Source of the DNA: Alloalcanivorax dieselolei B5
GTDB taxonomy: Bacteria; Pseudomonadota; Gammaproteobacteria; Pseudomonadales; Alcanivoracaceae
Reading direction: 5' to 3'
Length of the DNA: 64,000 bases
Assembly (NCBI RefSeq): GCF_000300005.1
Contig: NC_018691.1
Span: 2,418,001-2,482,000 of the forward strand
In this document: positions 19,686 to 32,113 of the stretch, in pieces
How the letters are laid out: each line of letters starts with the position of its first letter
Numbering within the stretch: the stretch's first letter is position 1
The notes under the pieces: generated by a model
Database searches by the model: none
The model's input: only the letters and a program-made list of their open reading frames with translations
What the model was told of the DNA's origin: nothing
Translations under genes and position numbers: made by a program

Positions 19686-20426
19686 ATGACGGGGCACGCT
19701 GGTGGCGCCGCCGCCCTGGCGGCCTGGTGGCTGTATACCCTCAACGCCATGGTCCTGGCGCTCGGCGTTAGCTGGGGGCTCTACAGCCTGTGCGATTATG
19801 GCTACTCGTTCTGGTATCCAACCCTTGATATTGAGGAGCACATCCGGGAATACGGCCCTCAGAACCGGTACCGTAGGGACTTCGAGCGGCTCGAAGCGGA
19901 GCAGTATCAAGCGCTGTTTCACGAAATCCGCGAGGCCGTCCACAACAACGGCGAAGGGTTGGAAAACATTCACTATCCCAATCGCCTGGAGCAACCGGTC
20001 CCGCTGCTGCGGGAGGCGGAAATCCTGCACCTCAGGGATGTGGCCCATCTGATCCGCCTGGGAACGGTGATCACGCTGATTGCCACCTGTCTCTGGTGGC
20101 CATTGGCCTTATGGGTACGGCATCAGCGCCGGCCGGCCGCCGGCACTCGTCTTATCGCTCTGGCGGTGCCGTTGCTGGGACTGGCGGGTTGGCTGCTGGT
20201 GGCCGGTCCGGAGGCGGTGTTTTACCAGTTTCATATCTGGCTCTTTCCGCCCGAACATGAATGGTTTTTCTACTGGCAGGACTCACTCATGAGCACATTG
20301 ATGAAAGCGCCGGTGCTGTTCGGCGGTATCGCGCTGGTGCTGTCCGCCGGGGTTGCCATACTGACGCCCCTGATTTATTTCACCGGTCTGCGGCTGGCGG
20401 GGCGGGGGAGTCCTGCCAGCGCATGA
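19686..20426 (+). CDS. Lit/DUF1461 (TIGR01906-like) membrane protein
   Basis: The 246-residue protein has four membrane segments (about 15-37, 115-138, 148-168 and 213-240), a long first external loop containing EYGPQNRYRRDFERLE and LLREAEILHLRDVAHLI, and the family signature FPPEHEWFFYWQDSLMSTLMKAP. These fit PF07314 (DUF1461, Lit). In Firmicutes, Lit moves an acyl chain within lipoproteins to give the lyso form; the role of Gram-negative members is not settled. It follows gspM by 3 bp and overlaps the next start as ATGA, so it is probably co-transcribed with the secretion genes. Confidence 0.7.
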   Translation: MTGHAGGAAALAAWWLYTLNAMVLALGVSWGLYSLCDYGYSFWYPTLDIEEHIREYGPQNRYRRDFERLEAEQYQALFHEIREAVHNNGEGLENIHYPNRLEQPVPLLREAEILHLRDVAHLIRLGTVITLIATCLWWPLALWVRHQRRPAAGTRLIALAVPLLGLAGWLLVAGPEAVFYQFHIWLFPPEHEWFFYWQDSLMSTLMKAPVLFGGIALVLSAGVAILTPLIYFTGLRLAGRGSPASA

Positions 20427-22473
20427 GTGGTATCGAAGTACTGGGTCCGGACGCCAGCGGGGCCGAGAACGTTCAGCGCTGGGCGGCATCCGGGTTGCCG
20501 ATACCGCCGAGCTGGCAGGTCAGCCGGGAGGCGGTGCTGGCACTGCAGGTGGACGATCTCGCCCGTCGTTTACGTGCTTTACCGCGTATGTTCGGCCGGC
20601 AACGCCGCTGGGTACTGCATCATGGCGTGATGAATCCCCGTTCCCGACGGGAAAGCCTGCTGAAGCTGGACAGTGATCAGGCCCTGGCCCACGCCCTCCA
20701 TCAGTTGTTCGAACACCGCCCCGGACCGGACCACGCGATCATCCAGGCATTGCCGGATTTGCAGGCCGCCGGAGTGCTGTTCACTCGCCATCCGCTGCGT
20801 CAGGACCTGCCCCATATGGTGGTGGAGGGCGTTCCCGCCGGGGCTGGGGAGCGACAGCGGCTGGTGTTCGATACCGATGGGCGGCTGGTACATCATGGTG
20901 ACGGCTCTCCGGCCCTGGACCGGATCGTTCCCACCGGGGCCCTGGTGACTCTGGGGCATTTGCTGCGCAATCAGTTTGACCATCCGCAGGCCGGGGAGTG
21001 GGTATATGACGGTGAGCGGATCTGGCTGCTGCAGAGCCTGCCGGTGGGTTCACTGCCAGTGCCCGAGGAAGCCTGGAACCGGCGGGCCGGCGGTGCCCTG
21101 TTCAATCAGGCCCTGACCCCGCTGTGGTATACGCTGGAAGGGCGCTGGCTGAAAACCGCCTTTTGGTGGCCACTGGCTCGCCGTCACGGCTGGAAGGAAC
21201 TGGAGAACGTCGAGCCCTACCGGCGCCAACACAGCCATCTGTACAGTAATGCGCTTTACTTTCGCCGCCTGGCGGAAACCTGGCCGGCGGCCTGGTCACA
21301 GGTGCCGCCGGCCTGGCAGCCGCCGGAGTCCCTGGACGATCCGACCTCCCGTCGGCGGTTGCCACCGCCACGCCGACGCTGGCTGTGGACACTGGCGGTA
21401 CTCGAGCGTCGCTTGAAACAGTGCCACCGGAAACAAGAATGGGCTGGAAACAATGACCGGGATGCCCTCTGGCACCAACTGATCGCGCTGGATCGCATCG
21501 GCGAACGACTGGCCCGTCTGGAAGGCCGGTTGTGTTATCTGTGGCTGCCGGAATTGGCGGATTTCCATGACCAGCCCTTTCCGCTCACATCGCTGCTGAC
21601 GGCCTCTGAACTGCGAGCGCTGGATCAGGCCCTTGATTTGAAAAAGAGGGATGTGGGAAAGAGGGATGTGGGGGACGCGGGGCAGGGGGCGGAGTTGGCG
21701 ACGCTGCGCCCGGGTGATGATCCGGTGCATGCGCCGGTGCGGGACAGCCCTTCCTTGACGGCGGTATTGGAGGCCGCCGGCGAACGGCGCCGGCGTCATG
21801 ATCCCAGCGACCGATTGGATACGGAGGTGGCCGCCTGGTTGTCGTTGGCAAAGCGGGCGCGGGCGTTGCGGCAGGCGTTGGCACAACAACTGCGGGAATG
21901 GTTGGTCCGTGCCGCCGGTGAGTTGGTATCGCAAGAGTTGCTGGCTCATCCGGACGATATCCATTTTCTGTATTTCGATGAGCTGTGGACCTTGTGGATG
22001 CAGCGCCGCATTCCCAAATCCGCCGCCGGGCGCATCATCGCCCAGCGTAAGGTCCGCTATCTGGAAGACGCTTTGGTCGGCGCGCCGGATTGGAAAATGG
22101 ACCGCATCGGCTACGGTTTCGGCGGCAACACCTCCGAGCCCTTATTGCTCGGACTGCCTCTGGTGGCGGGGCGAGTGGAAGGGCCGGTCCGCCGGCTCTG
22201 CAGTGCCTGGGCACTGAACAATATCCGGCCCGGCGATGTGCTGGTGGTGGATGAAGTGGACGCCGCCTGGACTCCCTGGCTGGCGCGCGCCGGCGCCTTG
22301 ATCCTGAGCCGCCGGGACCCGGCCAATCCCGCCGCCAGCCTGGCCCGGGCCTGCGGCATCCCGGCGGTATGGGGGCTGGCCGATGCCCTGCACGGTGTGC
22401 GCGACGAGGAATGGGTGGTGCTGGACGGCGCGGCGGGCACCGTGGCCAGGAACACGTCGCCGGCGCCGGGCGG

Positions 22474-22477
<4 letters not shown>
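20423..22477 (+). CDS. PEP-synthase-like protein with degenerate phosphohistidine domain
   Basis: The 684-residue protein is read from ATG 20423, whose ATGA overlaps the preceding stop. The N-terminal part looks like the ATP-grasp (PPDK_N) fold of PEP synthase and rifampin phosphotransferase ([35 protein letters not shown]), then a long helical middle, then a PEP-utilising mobile domain at the C terminus ([39 protein letters not shown]). The catalytic TSHAA of such domains aligns with NPAA, so the phospho-accepting His is Pro636 here, and LQxRP of the ATP site has become LQSLP. The order matches rifampin phosphotransferase, but phosphotransfer by the usual route looks impossible. A 15-bp unit is duplicated in frame at 21643-21672 (KRDVG twice). 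Confidence 0.7.
21643..21672 (+). repeat. 15-bp tandem duplication inside the PEP-synthase-like gene
   Basis: AAAGAGGGATGTGGG occurs twice in a row without mismatch and adds KRDVG twice to a linker of the encoded protein, which keeps the frame. Confidence 0.9.
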
Positions 22478-26175
<3,698 letters not shown>

Positions 26176-26204
26176 GAACTGCTCCGTTGGGTGACCGGGG
26201 GCGC

Positions 26205-26233
26205 ATTATAGCGGCTGGGACGGTGTTGCCCAA
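26205..26233 (-). promoter_or_regulatory. Predicted sigma70 promoter of metH
   Basis: On the minus strand TTGGGC (26233-26228) and TATAAT (26210-26205) are 17 bases apart, which places the start of transcription near 26198 and leaves about 22 bases before the metH ATG. The -35 sits in the palindrome TTGCCCAA. A weaker plus-strand TATACT at 26251 would share it with a 19-base spacer. Confidence 0.6.
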
Positions 26234-26454
26234 CGCACCCGAGTGCCCGCTATACTGAGCGCCTTTGCCGGGATCATGCTCATGGCGCCCTCATCGAGGG
26301 CCGGATTGTGACCGGTTGATAGTCGTATTGTAAAAAAAACCGCCAATGCACTGTATACGGTGGGGCAGGCGCGCGCGTTTGCGCATAATGCGCCCTTTTA
26401 CTGTTAATGGTCCCGGAACGGGCCTTGAATCATCAACATAGCGTAGGAGGCATG

Positions 26455-27231
26455 ATGCGCAAACAATGCTTGGTCCTGGCATGCGCCCTGGCAGCGGGGC
26501 CAGCCCTGAGTTACGCCCAGGAAGCGGAAAAAGCGGCTGAACCGCGTGGCTGGGACATCGAACTGGAAGGCTCTTACCTTCTGAAGTCCGGCAACACCCG
26601 CTCCCAGAACGCGGCCGCCGCGGCCAATCTGACCCACGATGGCCGGCTATGGCGTCATACTGGTAAACTGGAAGCGGTCAATGAGATGTCCCGCAACGAT
26701 GACACCCGCGAGGACGAGCGCACCGCCGAACGCTATTACGGCTCTTACAAGCTGGATCGCAAGTTCGGCGATCTCGGCCGGAACTACATTTTCAATATCG
26801 TCACCTACGACAAAGACAACTTCTCTGGCTATCACTATCAGGCCAGTTATGCCATTGGTCTTGGCCGTCGTTTCCTGGATACGGAAACCCACACTCTGGA
26901 CCTGGAAGCCGGCCCCGGTTACCGCGTGGACTGCCTGGATCCCTCTGATTCCTACACCAGCTGTCAGGATACCGAGGAAAGTCTGATCGGCCGCTTCGCC
27001 GCCAAATACGAGTGGAAGATTTCCGAAACCGCTACCTTCAAGGAAGATTTCACCACCGAAGTGGGTGATGAGAACACCGTGGTACGGGCGGAAACCTCGC
27101 TGACGTCCAAGATCAACGATCATTTCTCACTGCGGCTCAGCCATCTGCTGAAGCGCAACTCCAAGGTGCCGGATGACGGCAGCCACCGCAGCGACCAGGA
27201 AACCCGGGTCTCCGTGGTCTACACTTTCTGA
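26455..27231 (+). CDS. DUF481 outer-membrane beta-barrel protein
   Basis: The 258-residue precursor starts at ATG 26455, four bases after AGGAGG; ATG 26452 is too close to it. A signal peptide ends near ALSYAQ. The rest is alternating beta strands (WDIELEGSYLLKSGNTRSQNAAAAANL, YYGSYKLDRKF, ETSLTSKINDHFSLRLSHLL) closing with VYTF, the Phe-ended terminal strand of outer-membrane barrels. This fits the DUF481 family (YdiY-like), which has no agreed function. It is divergent from metH and ends before a shared bidirectional terminator. Confidence 0.8.
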   Translation: MRKQCLVLACALAAGPALSYAQEAEKAAEPRGWDIELEGSYLLKSGNTRSQNAAAAANLTHDGRLWRHTGKLEAVNEMSRNDDTREDERTAERYYGSYKLDRKFGDLGRNYIFNIVTYDKDNFSGYHYQASYAIGLGRRFLDTETHTLDLEAGPGYRVDCLDPSDSYTSCQDTEESLIGRFAAKYEWKISETATFKEDFTTEVGDENTVVRAETSLTSKINDHFSLRLSHLLKRNSKVPDDGSHRSDQETRVSVVYTF

Positions 27232-27241
27232 CCGACATAAA

Positions 27242-27271
27242 AAAAGCCGGCCCGAGGGCCGGCTTTTTTTA
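27242..27271. terminator. Bidirectional terminator between DUF481 gene and tRNA-Pro
   Basis: AAAGCCGGCC, loop CGAG and GGCCGGCTTT form a perfect stem with A and T tracts on both sides, so it can end both the plus-strand DUF481 transcript and the minus-strand tRNA transcript. Confidence 0.9.
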
Positions 27272-27273
27272 AT

Positions 27274-27350
27274 TGGTCGGAGTAGCAGGATTCGAACCTG
27301 CGACCCCTACGTCCCGAACGTAGTGCTCTACCAGGCTGAGCTATACTCCG
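27274..27350 (-). tRNA. tRNA-Pro(CGG)
   Basis: The 77-base gene folds into a standard cloverleaf on the minus strand: acceptor CGGAGTA paired with TACTCCG, D arm with AGCCTGGTAGAGC, anticodon stem CTACG/CGTAG around TTCGGGA (anticodon CGG), T arm with GGTTCGAATCC, and an encoded CCA end. It is similar to E. coli proK. No integrase or repeat of the 3' end was seen next to it. Confidence 0.96.
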
Positions 27351-27363
27351 AATGTGGTGGCGT

Positions 27364-27369
27364 ATTCTA
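27364..27369 (-). promoter_or_regulatory. Possible -10 element for tRNA-Pro
   Basis: TAGAAT on the minus strand ends 14 bases before the tRNA, followed by a GC-rich CGCC typical of stringently controlled stable RNA genes. I could not find a convincing -35 at the right distance. Confidence 0.35.
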
Positions 27370-27482
27370 GCAGCGAATTTTCAGAATGCTACTGTTTTGC
27401 AACGGGAATTTATCCGGTTGTCCATATTCTGCTCAATTACCCGTACAATGCGCCTTCTTTGGCCTGCCTGATAGCCGGTTTG

Positions 27483-28610
27483 ATGCCCGAATTACCTGAA
27501 CAACTGGACGATCTGCGTCTGCGGCGCTGGCCCCGTCGGCGCGATGAGCGCCTGCAAGCCTGGGATGCGGCGGACCGGTATTTGCTCAAGACATTGCAAG
27601 AGCAGGGGGCGGGGTCGGCCACTCTGGTGCTAAACGACCAATGCGGGGCCCTGTGGCTGACGGCGCTGCGGCGTGGCCCGGCATGCAGCCACGGCGACTC
27701 CTGGCTGGCCTGGCGCGCGGCGGCGGCCAACGCCGCCGACAATGCCATGACATTACCGCAAGCCGGCTGGTCGTGGCCTTGGCAAGCACCTTCGATCCGC
27801 CCTGACCAGGTACTGATGCGGGTTCCCAAGGAGTTGTCGCTGCTGGAGGCGCAACTGGACTGGCTGGCGCGCATTGTTCCGGAAGGCACACCGATCTGGC
27901 TGGCCGGGATGGACAAGCACCTGCCGCCGAACCTGGTGCCTTTGATGGAGGCTTATCTGGGCAATGGCCAGGCCGGATTGGGTTGGAAAAAGGCGCGACG
28001 GTTCTCGGCCCTTGCCCCTGGCAAGACCCTTGGGCCGGTGCCGGAAGAGGCTCTGGTCAGCGTGCCGGAGCGTGGTTGGGAACTGCATACCGGCGCCGGC
28101 GTCTTCGGGCGCCAGCATCTGGATATCGGCGCGCGCTTCCTGCTGGAGCATCTGCCCCGGCAGGTGGAAGGGGAGATCGCAGACCTGGGGTGCGGCAATG
28201 GCGTGCTGGGCCTGACGCTGGCGACGGACAATCCCCGGGCGCGGGTGACGTTCTGCGATGAGTCCTTTCTGGCGGTGGAAAGCGCACGCCGTAACGCGGG
28301 CCTTTATATTCCCGAACCCGAGCGCTGCCGGTTCCATCTGGGCAATGGTCTGGATGGCCTGGAGCAGCGGTTCGACCTGATCGTGCTGAACCCGCCGTTC
28401 CACCGGGGCCATGCCGTCGACGACCGGGTCGCGTTGACGCTGTTTCGTCATGCCCGACGGCATTTGGCGGAAGAAGGCGCGTTGTGGGTGGTGGCGAATC
28501 GGCATTTACCCTATCGCCCGCCGTTGCGGCGGGCGTTCGCTCAGGTGGACGTGGTGGCGGCCAACACCAAGTTCGTCATTTATCGGTGCAGTCAGAGAGC
28601 GACGTCGTAA
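27483..28610 (+). CDS. rlmG: RlmG-like 23S rRNA guanine-N2 methyltransferase
   Basis: The 375-residue protein is read from ATG 27483; the frame is open further up but would cross the tRNA promoter. It has the two-domain RsmC/RlmG layout: a degenerate N-terminal methyltransferase-like half and a catalytic C-terminal half with the SAM motif EIADLGCGNGVLGL and the catalytic NPPFHRGHA. NPPFH followed by RGHAVDD and ANRHLPYRPPLRRAF is nearer RlmG (G1835 of 23S rRNA) than RsmC. The 3' end overlaps the convergent mtnC by 19 bp. Confidence 0.75.
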   Translation: MPELPEQLDDLRLRRWPRRRDERLQAWDAADRYLLKTLQEQGAGSATLVLNDQCGALWLTALRRGPACSHGDSWLAWRAAAANAADNAMTLPQAGWSWPWQAPSIRPDQVLMRVPKELSLLEAQLDWLARIVPEGTPIWLAGMDKHLPPNLVPLMEAYLGNGQAGLGWKKARRFSALAPGKTLGPVPEEALVSVPERGWELHTGAGVFGRQHLDIGARFLLEHLPRQVEGEIADLGCGNGVLGLTLATDNPRARVTFCDESFLAVESARRNAGLYIPEPERCRFHLGNGLDGLEQRFDLIVLNPPFHRGHAVDDRVALTLFRHARRHLAEEGALWVVANRHLPYRPPLRRAFAQVDVVAANTKFVIYRCSQRATS

Positions 28611-29269
28611 AAGGTTTCAGCGCGGGCATGTGATGTGTTCAGCAAAACCTTTTCGCGGTCCAGCAGGGTGGTGCGCAGGCCGGCCTCCCGCGCCGCGTCC
28701 AATTCCGCTTCCACGTCGGAGAGAAACAACACCCGCTCGGGAGCCACGCCGATGTCGGCGGTGATACGCCGGTAGCTGTCGGCTTCTTTCTTGCCGCCGC
28801 TGGTGGTGTCGTAATAGCCGCTGAACAACGGCGTCAGGTCACCGGCCTCACTGTAGCCGAAGAACAGCTTCTGGGCGGCGATGGAGCCGGACGAATACAC
28901 GTACAGCTTCAGCCCCCGAGCCTGCCATTCCCGCAGCTGTTCCACCGCGTCGGAATACATGTGAGCCTGGTAGTCGCCACTCTCATAACCCGCTTGCCAG
29001 ATCATGCCCTGCAGCGTTTTCAGAGGCGTGATCTTGCGGTCCTCGGCGATCCAGCCGCGGAACAAGGCCGCGGCCTGCTCCGGTGACGCCAGCGGCTGGC
29101 CGCTCTCGGCACGGGCCTGGGCCACGCATTCCGCCACGGCGGGCCGTTCCCAGTGCGTGCGCAGGAAAGCTTCCATTTCCCGGTCGGCATAGGGGAACAG
29201 CACTTCCTTGACGAAGGAAATACTGCTGGTGGTGCCTTCGATGTCGGTGAGAATGGCCTCGATCGTCAT
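28592..29269 (-). CDS. mtnC: Enolase-phosphatase E1 MtnC
   Basis: The 225-residue HAD enzyme converts 2,3-diketo-5-methylthiopentyl-1-phosphate to acireductone in the methionine salvage pathway. The opening ILTDIEGTTSSISFVKEVLFPYA holds the nucleophile Asp in DIEGTT; KLYVYSSGS and VLFLSDVEAELDAA are further HAD motifs. ATG 29269 is four bases after the mtnD stop; the longer frame upstream would overlap mtnD. It is the last gene of mtnABDC. Confidence 0.93.
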   Translation of the reverse strand: MTIEAILTDIEGTTSSISFVKEVLFPYADREMEAFLRTHWERPAVAECVAQARAESGQPLASPEQAAALFRGWIAEDRKITPLKTLQGMIWQAGYESGDYQAHMYSDAVEQLREWQARGLKLYVYSSGSIAAQKLFFGYSEAGDLTPLFSGYYDTTSGGKKEADSYRRITADIGVAPERVLFLSDVEAELDAAREAGLRTTLLDREKVLLNTSHARAETFYDVAL

Positions 29270-29273
29270 CGAA

Positions 29274-29819
29274 TCAGTTCTCCAGGCGGCTGAACCGGCC
29301 GGCGATATCACTGCCGGTGAAGTTGGCCACCCAGCCTTCCGGATTATTGAACAAACGGATGGCCACGAAGTGCGGGTTCGGGCCCATATCGAACCAGTGC
29401 GCGGTATTAGCCGGCACCGAGATCAGGTCGCCCTTGGTGCACAACACTTCATAAACCTGGCCCTCGATGTGCAACGTAAACAGTCCCTGACCCTCGACGA
29501 AGAAACGAACCTCGTCTTCCGAGTGGCGGTGCTCGTCCAGAAACTTTTCCCGGAACACCGCTTTGTCCGGATGATCCGGTTGCATGCTGACCACGTCCAC
29601 GGTCTGGTAGCCTTCCTCGCGCTTCAGGCGGTCGATGTCCTGGGCGTAGGCTTCCAGCACTTCTTCCTGGGATGGACTGGCCGTCAACGGCTTGGTCGCC
29701 TGCCATTGTTCATAGCGGATCCCGGCCTTGGCCAGTTCCACCGCCATGGCGGCTTTGCTTTCCACCACCAGTTGCGGATTCTCCGGTTCACCGTCGTGGA
29801 AAATTTTCAGATTGCTCAT
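29274..29819 (-). CDS. mtnD: Acireductone dioxygenase MtnD
   Basis: The 181-residue cupin cleaves acireductone. The metal ligands His97, His99, Glu103 and His141 fall almost exactly where they do in Klebsiella ARD (96, 98, 102, 140). Which product forms depends on iron or nickel, which the sequence cannot tell. ATG 29819 has GAGGAT upstream. It lies between mtnB and mtnC in the same direction. Confidence 0.95.
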   Translation of the reverse strand: MSNLKIFHDGEPENPQLVVESKAAMAVELAKAGIRYEQWQATKPLTASPSQEEVLEAYAQDIDRLKREEGYQTVDVVSMQPDHPDKAVFREKFLDEHRHSEDEVRFFVEGQGLFTLHIEGQVYEVLCTKGDLISVPANTAHWFDMGPNPHFVAIRLFNNPEGWVANFTGSDIAGRFSRLEN

Positions 29820-29860
29820 GGGATGATCCTCGTTACGATCTCTACGCCTGCGGGGTGGGG

Positions 29861-30490
29861 TCAACCCAGCCGGCGACGATCCAGTTCAATGGCCAGCAGC
29901 GTCTCCAACGCCTCCAACTGGCGGTAACAGGTGGCCATATCCGCGGCCCAGGTGTACAGACCATGGCCACGGATCAGGTAAGCGTGGTTGGCCAGGCCCT
30001 GGTCCATGGCCTGATCCACCCGTGCCGACAACTCGGCGATGTCCTGAGTATTGTCGAATACGGGCAGGGTGACCCGGGTGTCGTGGGTGGTAATGCCCTC
30101 CAGCGCTTTCAGCAGCTCATACCCTTCCAGGGTAAGGTGATCCGCCGGCCAGTGCATGGTCAACACGGTGGAGGCATGGCTGTGGGTATGCAGCACCGCG
30201 CCGACCTTGTCAAAACGCCGGTAGAGCTGGGTGTGCAACAGGGTTTCCGCCGAGGGCTTGCCATCCCCCACCGGCTGGCCCTGCAAATCCACCACCATGA
30301 TATCGGTTTCTTCCAGCAGCCCCTTGTCCTTGCCGGAGCAGGTAATGGCGGCGTGCCCGGCGTTCAAGCGTATTGAGTAATTACTGCTGGTGGCGGGGGA
30401 CCAGCCCTGCTGATACAGACGATGGCCGGTGGCCGCCAGGGTGCGGGCGGCTTCACGGAAGGCGGCGATGGAATAGGGGCGCTGGCTCAT
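29861..30490 (-). CDS. mtnB: Methylthioribulose-1-phosphate dehydratase MtnB
   Basis: The 209-residue class II aldolase-like enzyme dehydrates methylthioribulose-1-phosphate. NYSIRLNAGHAAITCSGKDKG binds phosphate, HTHSHAST holds two zinc histidines and YLIRGHGLYTWA the third. The start ATGA overlaps the stop of mtnA. The 41 bp after it leads to mtnD. Confidence 0.94.
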   Translation of the reverse strand: MSQRPYSIAAFREAARTLAATGHRLYQQGWSPATSSNYSIRLNAGHAAITCSGKDKGLLEETDIMVVDLQGQPVGDGKPSAETLLHTQLYRRFDKVGAVLHTHSHASTVLTMHWPADHLTLEGYELLKALEGITTHDTRVTLPVFDNTQDIAELSARVDQAMDQGLANHAYLIRGHGLYTWAADMATCYRQLEALETLLAIELDRRRLG

Positions 30491-31524
30491 GAGGCACTCC
30501 GGGCGAAATACGCCGCCATGGCGGTCGGGTCGGGGGACGGGATAACCCCGTTTTCAGTAACAATGGCGCTGATCAAGGCGGCCGGCGTCACATCGAAGGC
30601 GGGATTATGGACCGGGCAGTCCGCCGGGGCGCAGGGCTGGCCCGCCACCTGCCGGACTTCCTCCGCCGGACGTTGCTCGATGACGATGCCGGAACCGTCC
30701 TGCATCGCCGCGTCCAGGGTCGAATCCGGTGCCGCGACAATGAACGGAATGCCATGATGGCGAGCCAGCACGGCCAGGGAATAGGTGCCGATCTTGTTGG
30801 CGGTATCGCCGTTGGCGGCGATGCGGTCGGCACCAACGATCACCACATCCACCTCGCCCTGGGCCATCAGCATGGCGGCGCAACTGTCCACCACCAGGGT
30901 GACGGGAATGCCGTCCTGCATCAGCTCCCAACTGGTCAGGCGAGCCCCCTGCTGCCAGGGCCGCGTCTCCCCGGCATACACTGACCGCAAGCGGCCTGCC
31001 TCCCAGGCGGAACGGATGATGCCGAGGGCGGTGCCGTGGCCGCCGGTGGCCAGAGCGCCGGTGTTGCAGTGGGTATAAACGCGGGCCCCTTCAGGCAGAA
31101 GGGCCAGACCCGCCTCGCCGAGACGCCGATTGGCGGCCAGATCGTCCCGATGCAGGCGCTCGGCCTGCTCACTCAGGTGCCGGGCGAGGGCAGCGCCACT
31201 GAGATCGCCGGCGGCCTGGCGCAGCCGGTCCAGCGCCCAGAACAAATTCACCGCGGTGGGGCGGCTCGCGGCAAGCACCTCGAAGGCCGGCGCCAGCGCC
31301 GCCAGGGACGCCTGGTCGCCAAGCCGTTGGGCTTCCAGTGCCAGGCCATAGCCGGCGGTGATGCCGATAGCGGGCGCGCCGCGCACCACCATCTCGCGAA
31401 TGGCGTGGGCGGCGTCGCGCGCGTTGGTGATGCGCAGCCAGGTAGTGTCGGCGGGCAGGGCGCGCTGATCGAGCAGATCAAGCGCGGTGTCGTGCCAGCG
31501 GATCGCGAGACTCGCCAGGGCCAT
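30487..31524 (-). CDS. mtnA: Methylthioribose-1-phosphate isomerase MtnA
   Basis: The 345-residue enzyme is related to eIF2B and converts methylthioribose-1-phosphate to the ribulose form, the first step of this operon. VRGAPAIGITAGYG, THCNTGALATGGHGTALG and VVIVGADRIAANGDTANKIGT are family motifs with the catalytic Cys and Asp. ATG 31524 has GGAG upstream and is preferred to a start 13 codons earlier. Kinase (mtnK) or phosphorylase (mtnP) genes that make its substrate are not in the window. Confidence 0.95.
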   Translation of the reverse strand: MALASLAIRWHDTALDLLDQRALPADTTWLRITNARDAAHAIREMVVRGAPAIGITAGYGLALEAQRLGDQASLAALAPAFEVLAASRPTAVNLFWALDRLRQAAGDLSGAALARHLSEQAERLHRDDLAANRRLGEAGLALLPEGARVYTHCNTGALATGGHGTALGIIRSAWEAGRLRSVYAGETRPWQQGARLTSWELMQDGIPVTLVVDSCAAMLMAQGEVDVVIVGADRIAANGDTANKIGTYSLAVLARHHGIPFIVAAPDSTLDAAMQDGSGIVIEQRPAEEVRQVAGQPCAPADCPVHNPAFDVTPAALISAIVTENGVIPSPDPTAMAAYFARSAS

Positions 31525-31604
31525 CAATGTCTCCGTGAAAGTAGCGAAAGCGTCACCCGGCACCGGGCCGGGGCGGTTATTCTACAACAGCCATCCACCA
31601 CGAA

Positions 31605-31694
31605 GGCATCTCTTCGGGAATCCTCTTTTGCGGAGGCATCTTTTAGGGAGGTATCTTTTAGGGAGGTATCTTTTAGGGAGGTATCTTTTAGGGA
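31605..31694. repeat. 15-bp tandem repeat, six copies, between mtnA and a PGPGW-type gene
   Basis: Units of GGYATCTTTTAGGGA follow each other six times. Copies 3-6 (31635-31694) are near identical; copies 1-2 are degenerate. The first copy in the minus direction contains the TAA stop of the membrane protein gene, and the array lies just above the mtnA leader. Confidence 0.92.
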
Positions 31695-32113
31695 GGATAG
31701 AGCAGCGGTTCCCGTCGCCGCCGGCGGCGAATCCAGTTCACCGCCCGGAACACACTGTGTTGACGAATGATGGCCCGCTCCAGCCGGTACTTGCCTGGAA
31801 AGGTGCTGACCATGACGGCGATCAGCATGGTCAGCAGGCCTTGCCCGGGCAGAATCAACATCAACAGACCGGCCACCAATAACACCACGGCAAGGGCATT
31901 GCGCAACGCCAACAACAGCCAATGGCCCGGGTGTCGGTAGTGAGTGGGGCGCCGCTCGGCGGTGAAATAATCCGCCGGCATGCGAATCACCAGCCAGGGA
32001 ATGGCCAGGGTGGAAATCACCGCCATCAGCAGCCCAATCAAGGTGAGAGTGGGAAACCACGGTTCCAGGGTTTGTCCCAGTTGGTGCAGCCAGGGGGGCA
32101 GGCTCAGCGTCAC
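31688..32113 (-). CDS. Small PGPGW-type membrane protein
   Basis: The 141-residue protein starts at GTG 32113 with GAGGAGAG upstream. Membrane segments lie near residues 22-45 and 70-105, the latter including the LLMLILPGQGLLTMLIAVM hairpin that resembles the PGPGW glycine-proline motif of small membrane proteins of unknown role. A strongly basic tail with RRRRRREP ends the protein. Its stop codon lies in the 15-bp repeat array, so the array could have arisen by slippage at the end of the gene. It reads toward mtnA and might share transcripts with that operon. Confidence 0.7.
   Translation of the reverse strand: MTLSLPPWLHQLGQTLEPWFPTLTLIGLLMAVISTLAIPWLVIRMPADYFTAERRPTHYRHPGHWLLLALRNALAVVLLVAGLLMLILPGQGLLTMLIAVMVSTFPGKYRLERAIIRQHSVFRAVNWIRRRRRREPLLYPP

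Noticed and set aside
26176-26454. A possible SAM, SAH or cobalamin riboswitch before metH.
   Set aside because: The predicted promoter leaves only about 22 bases of leader and I saw no riboswitch core in the rest of the gap.
27274-27350. tRNA-Pro as an integration site of a genomic island.
   Set aside because: No integrase gene lies near and I saw no direct repeat of the tRNA 3' end in the window.
31605-31694. A CRISPR array in the 15-bp repeats.
   Set aside because: Units are contiguous with no spacers, are only 15 bp long and no cas gene is in the window.
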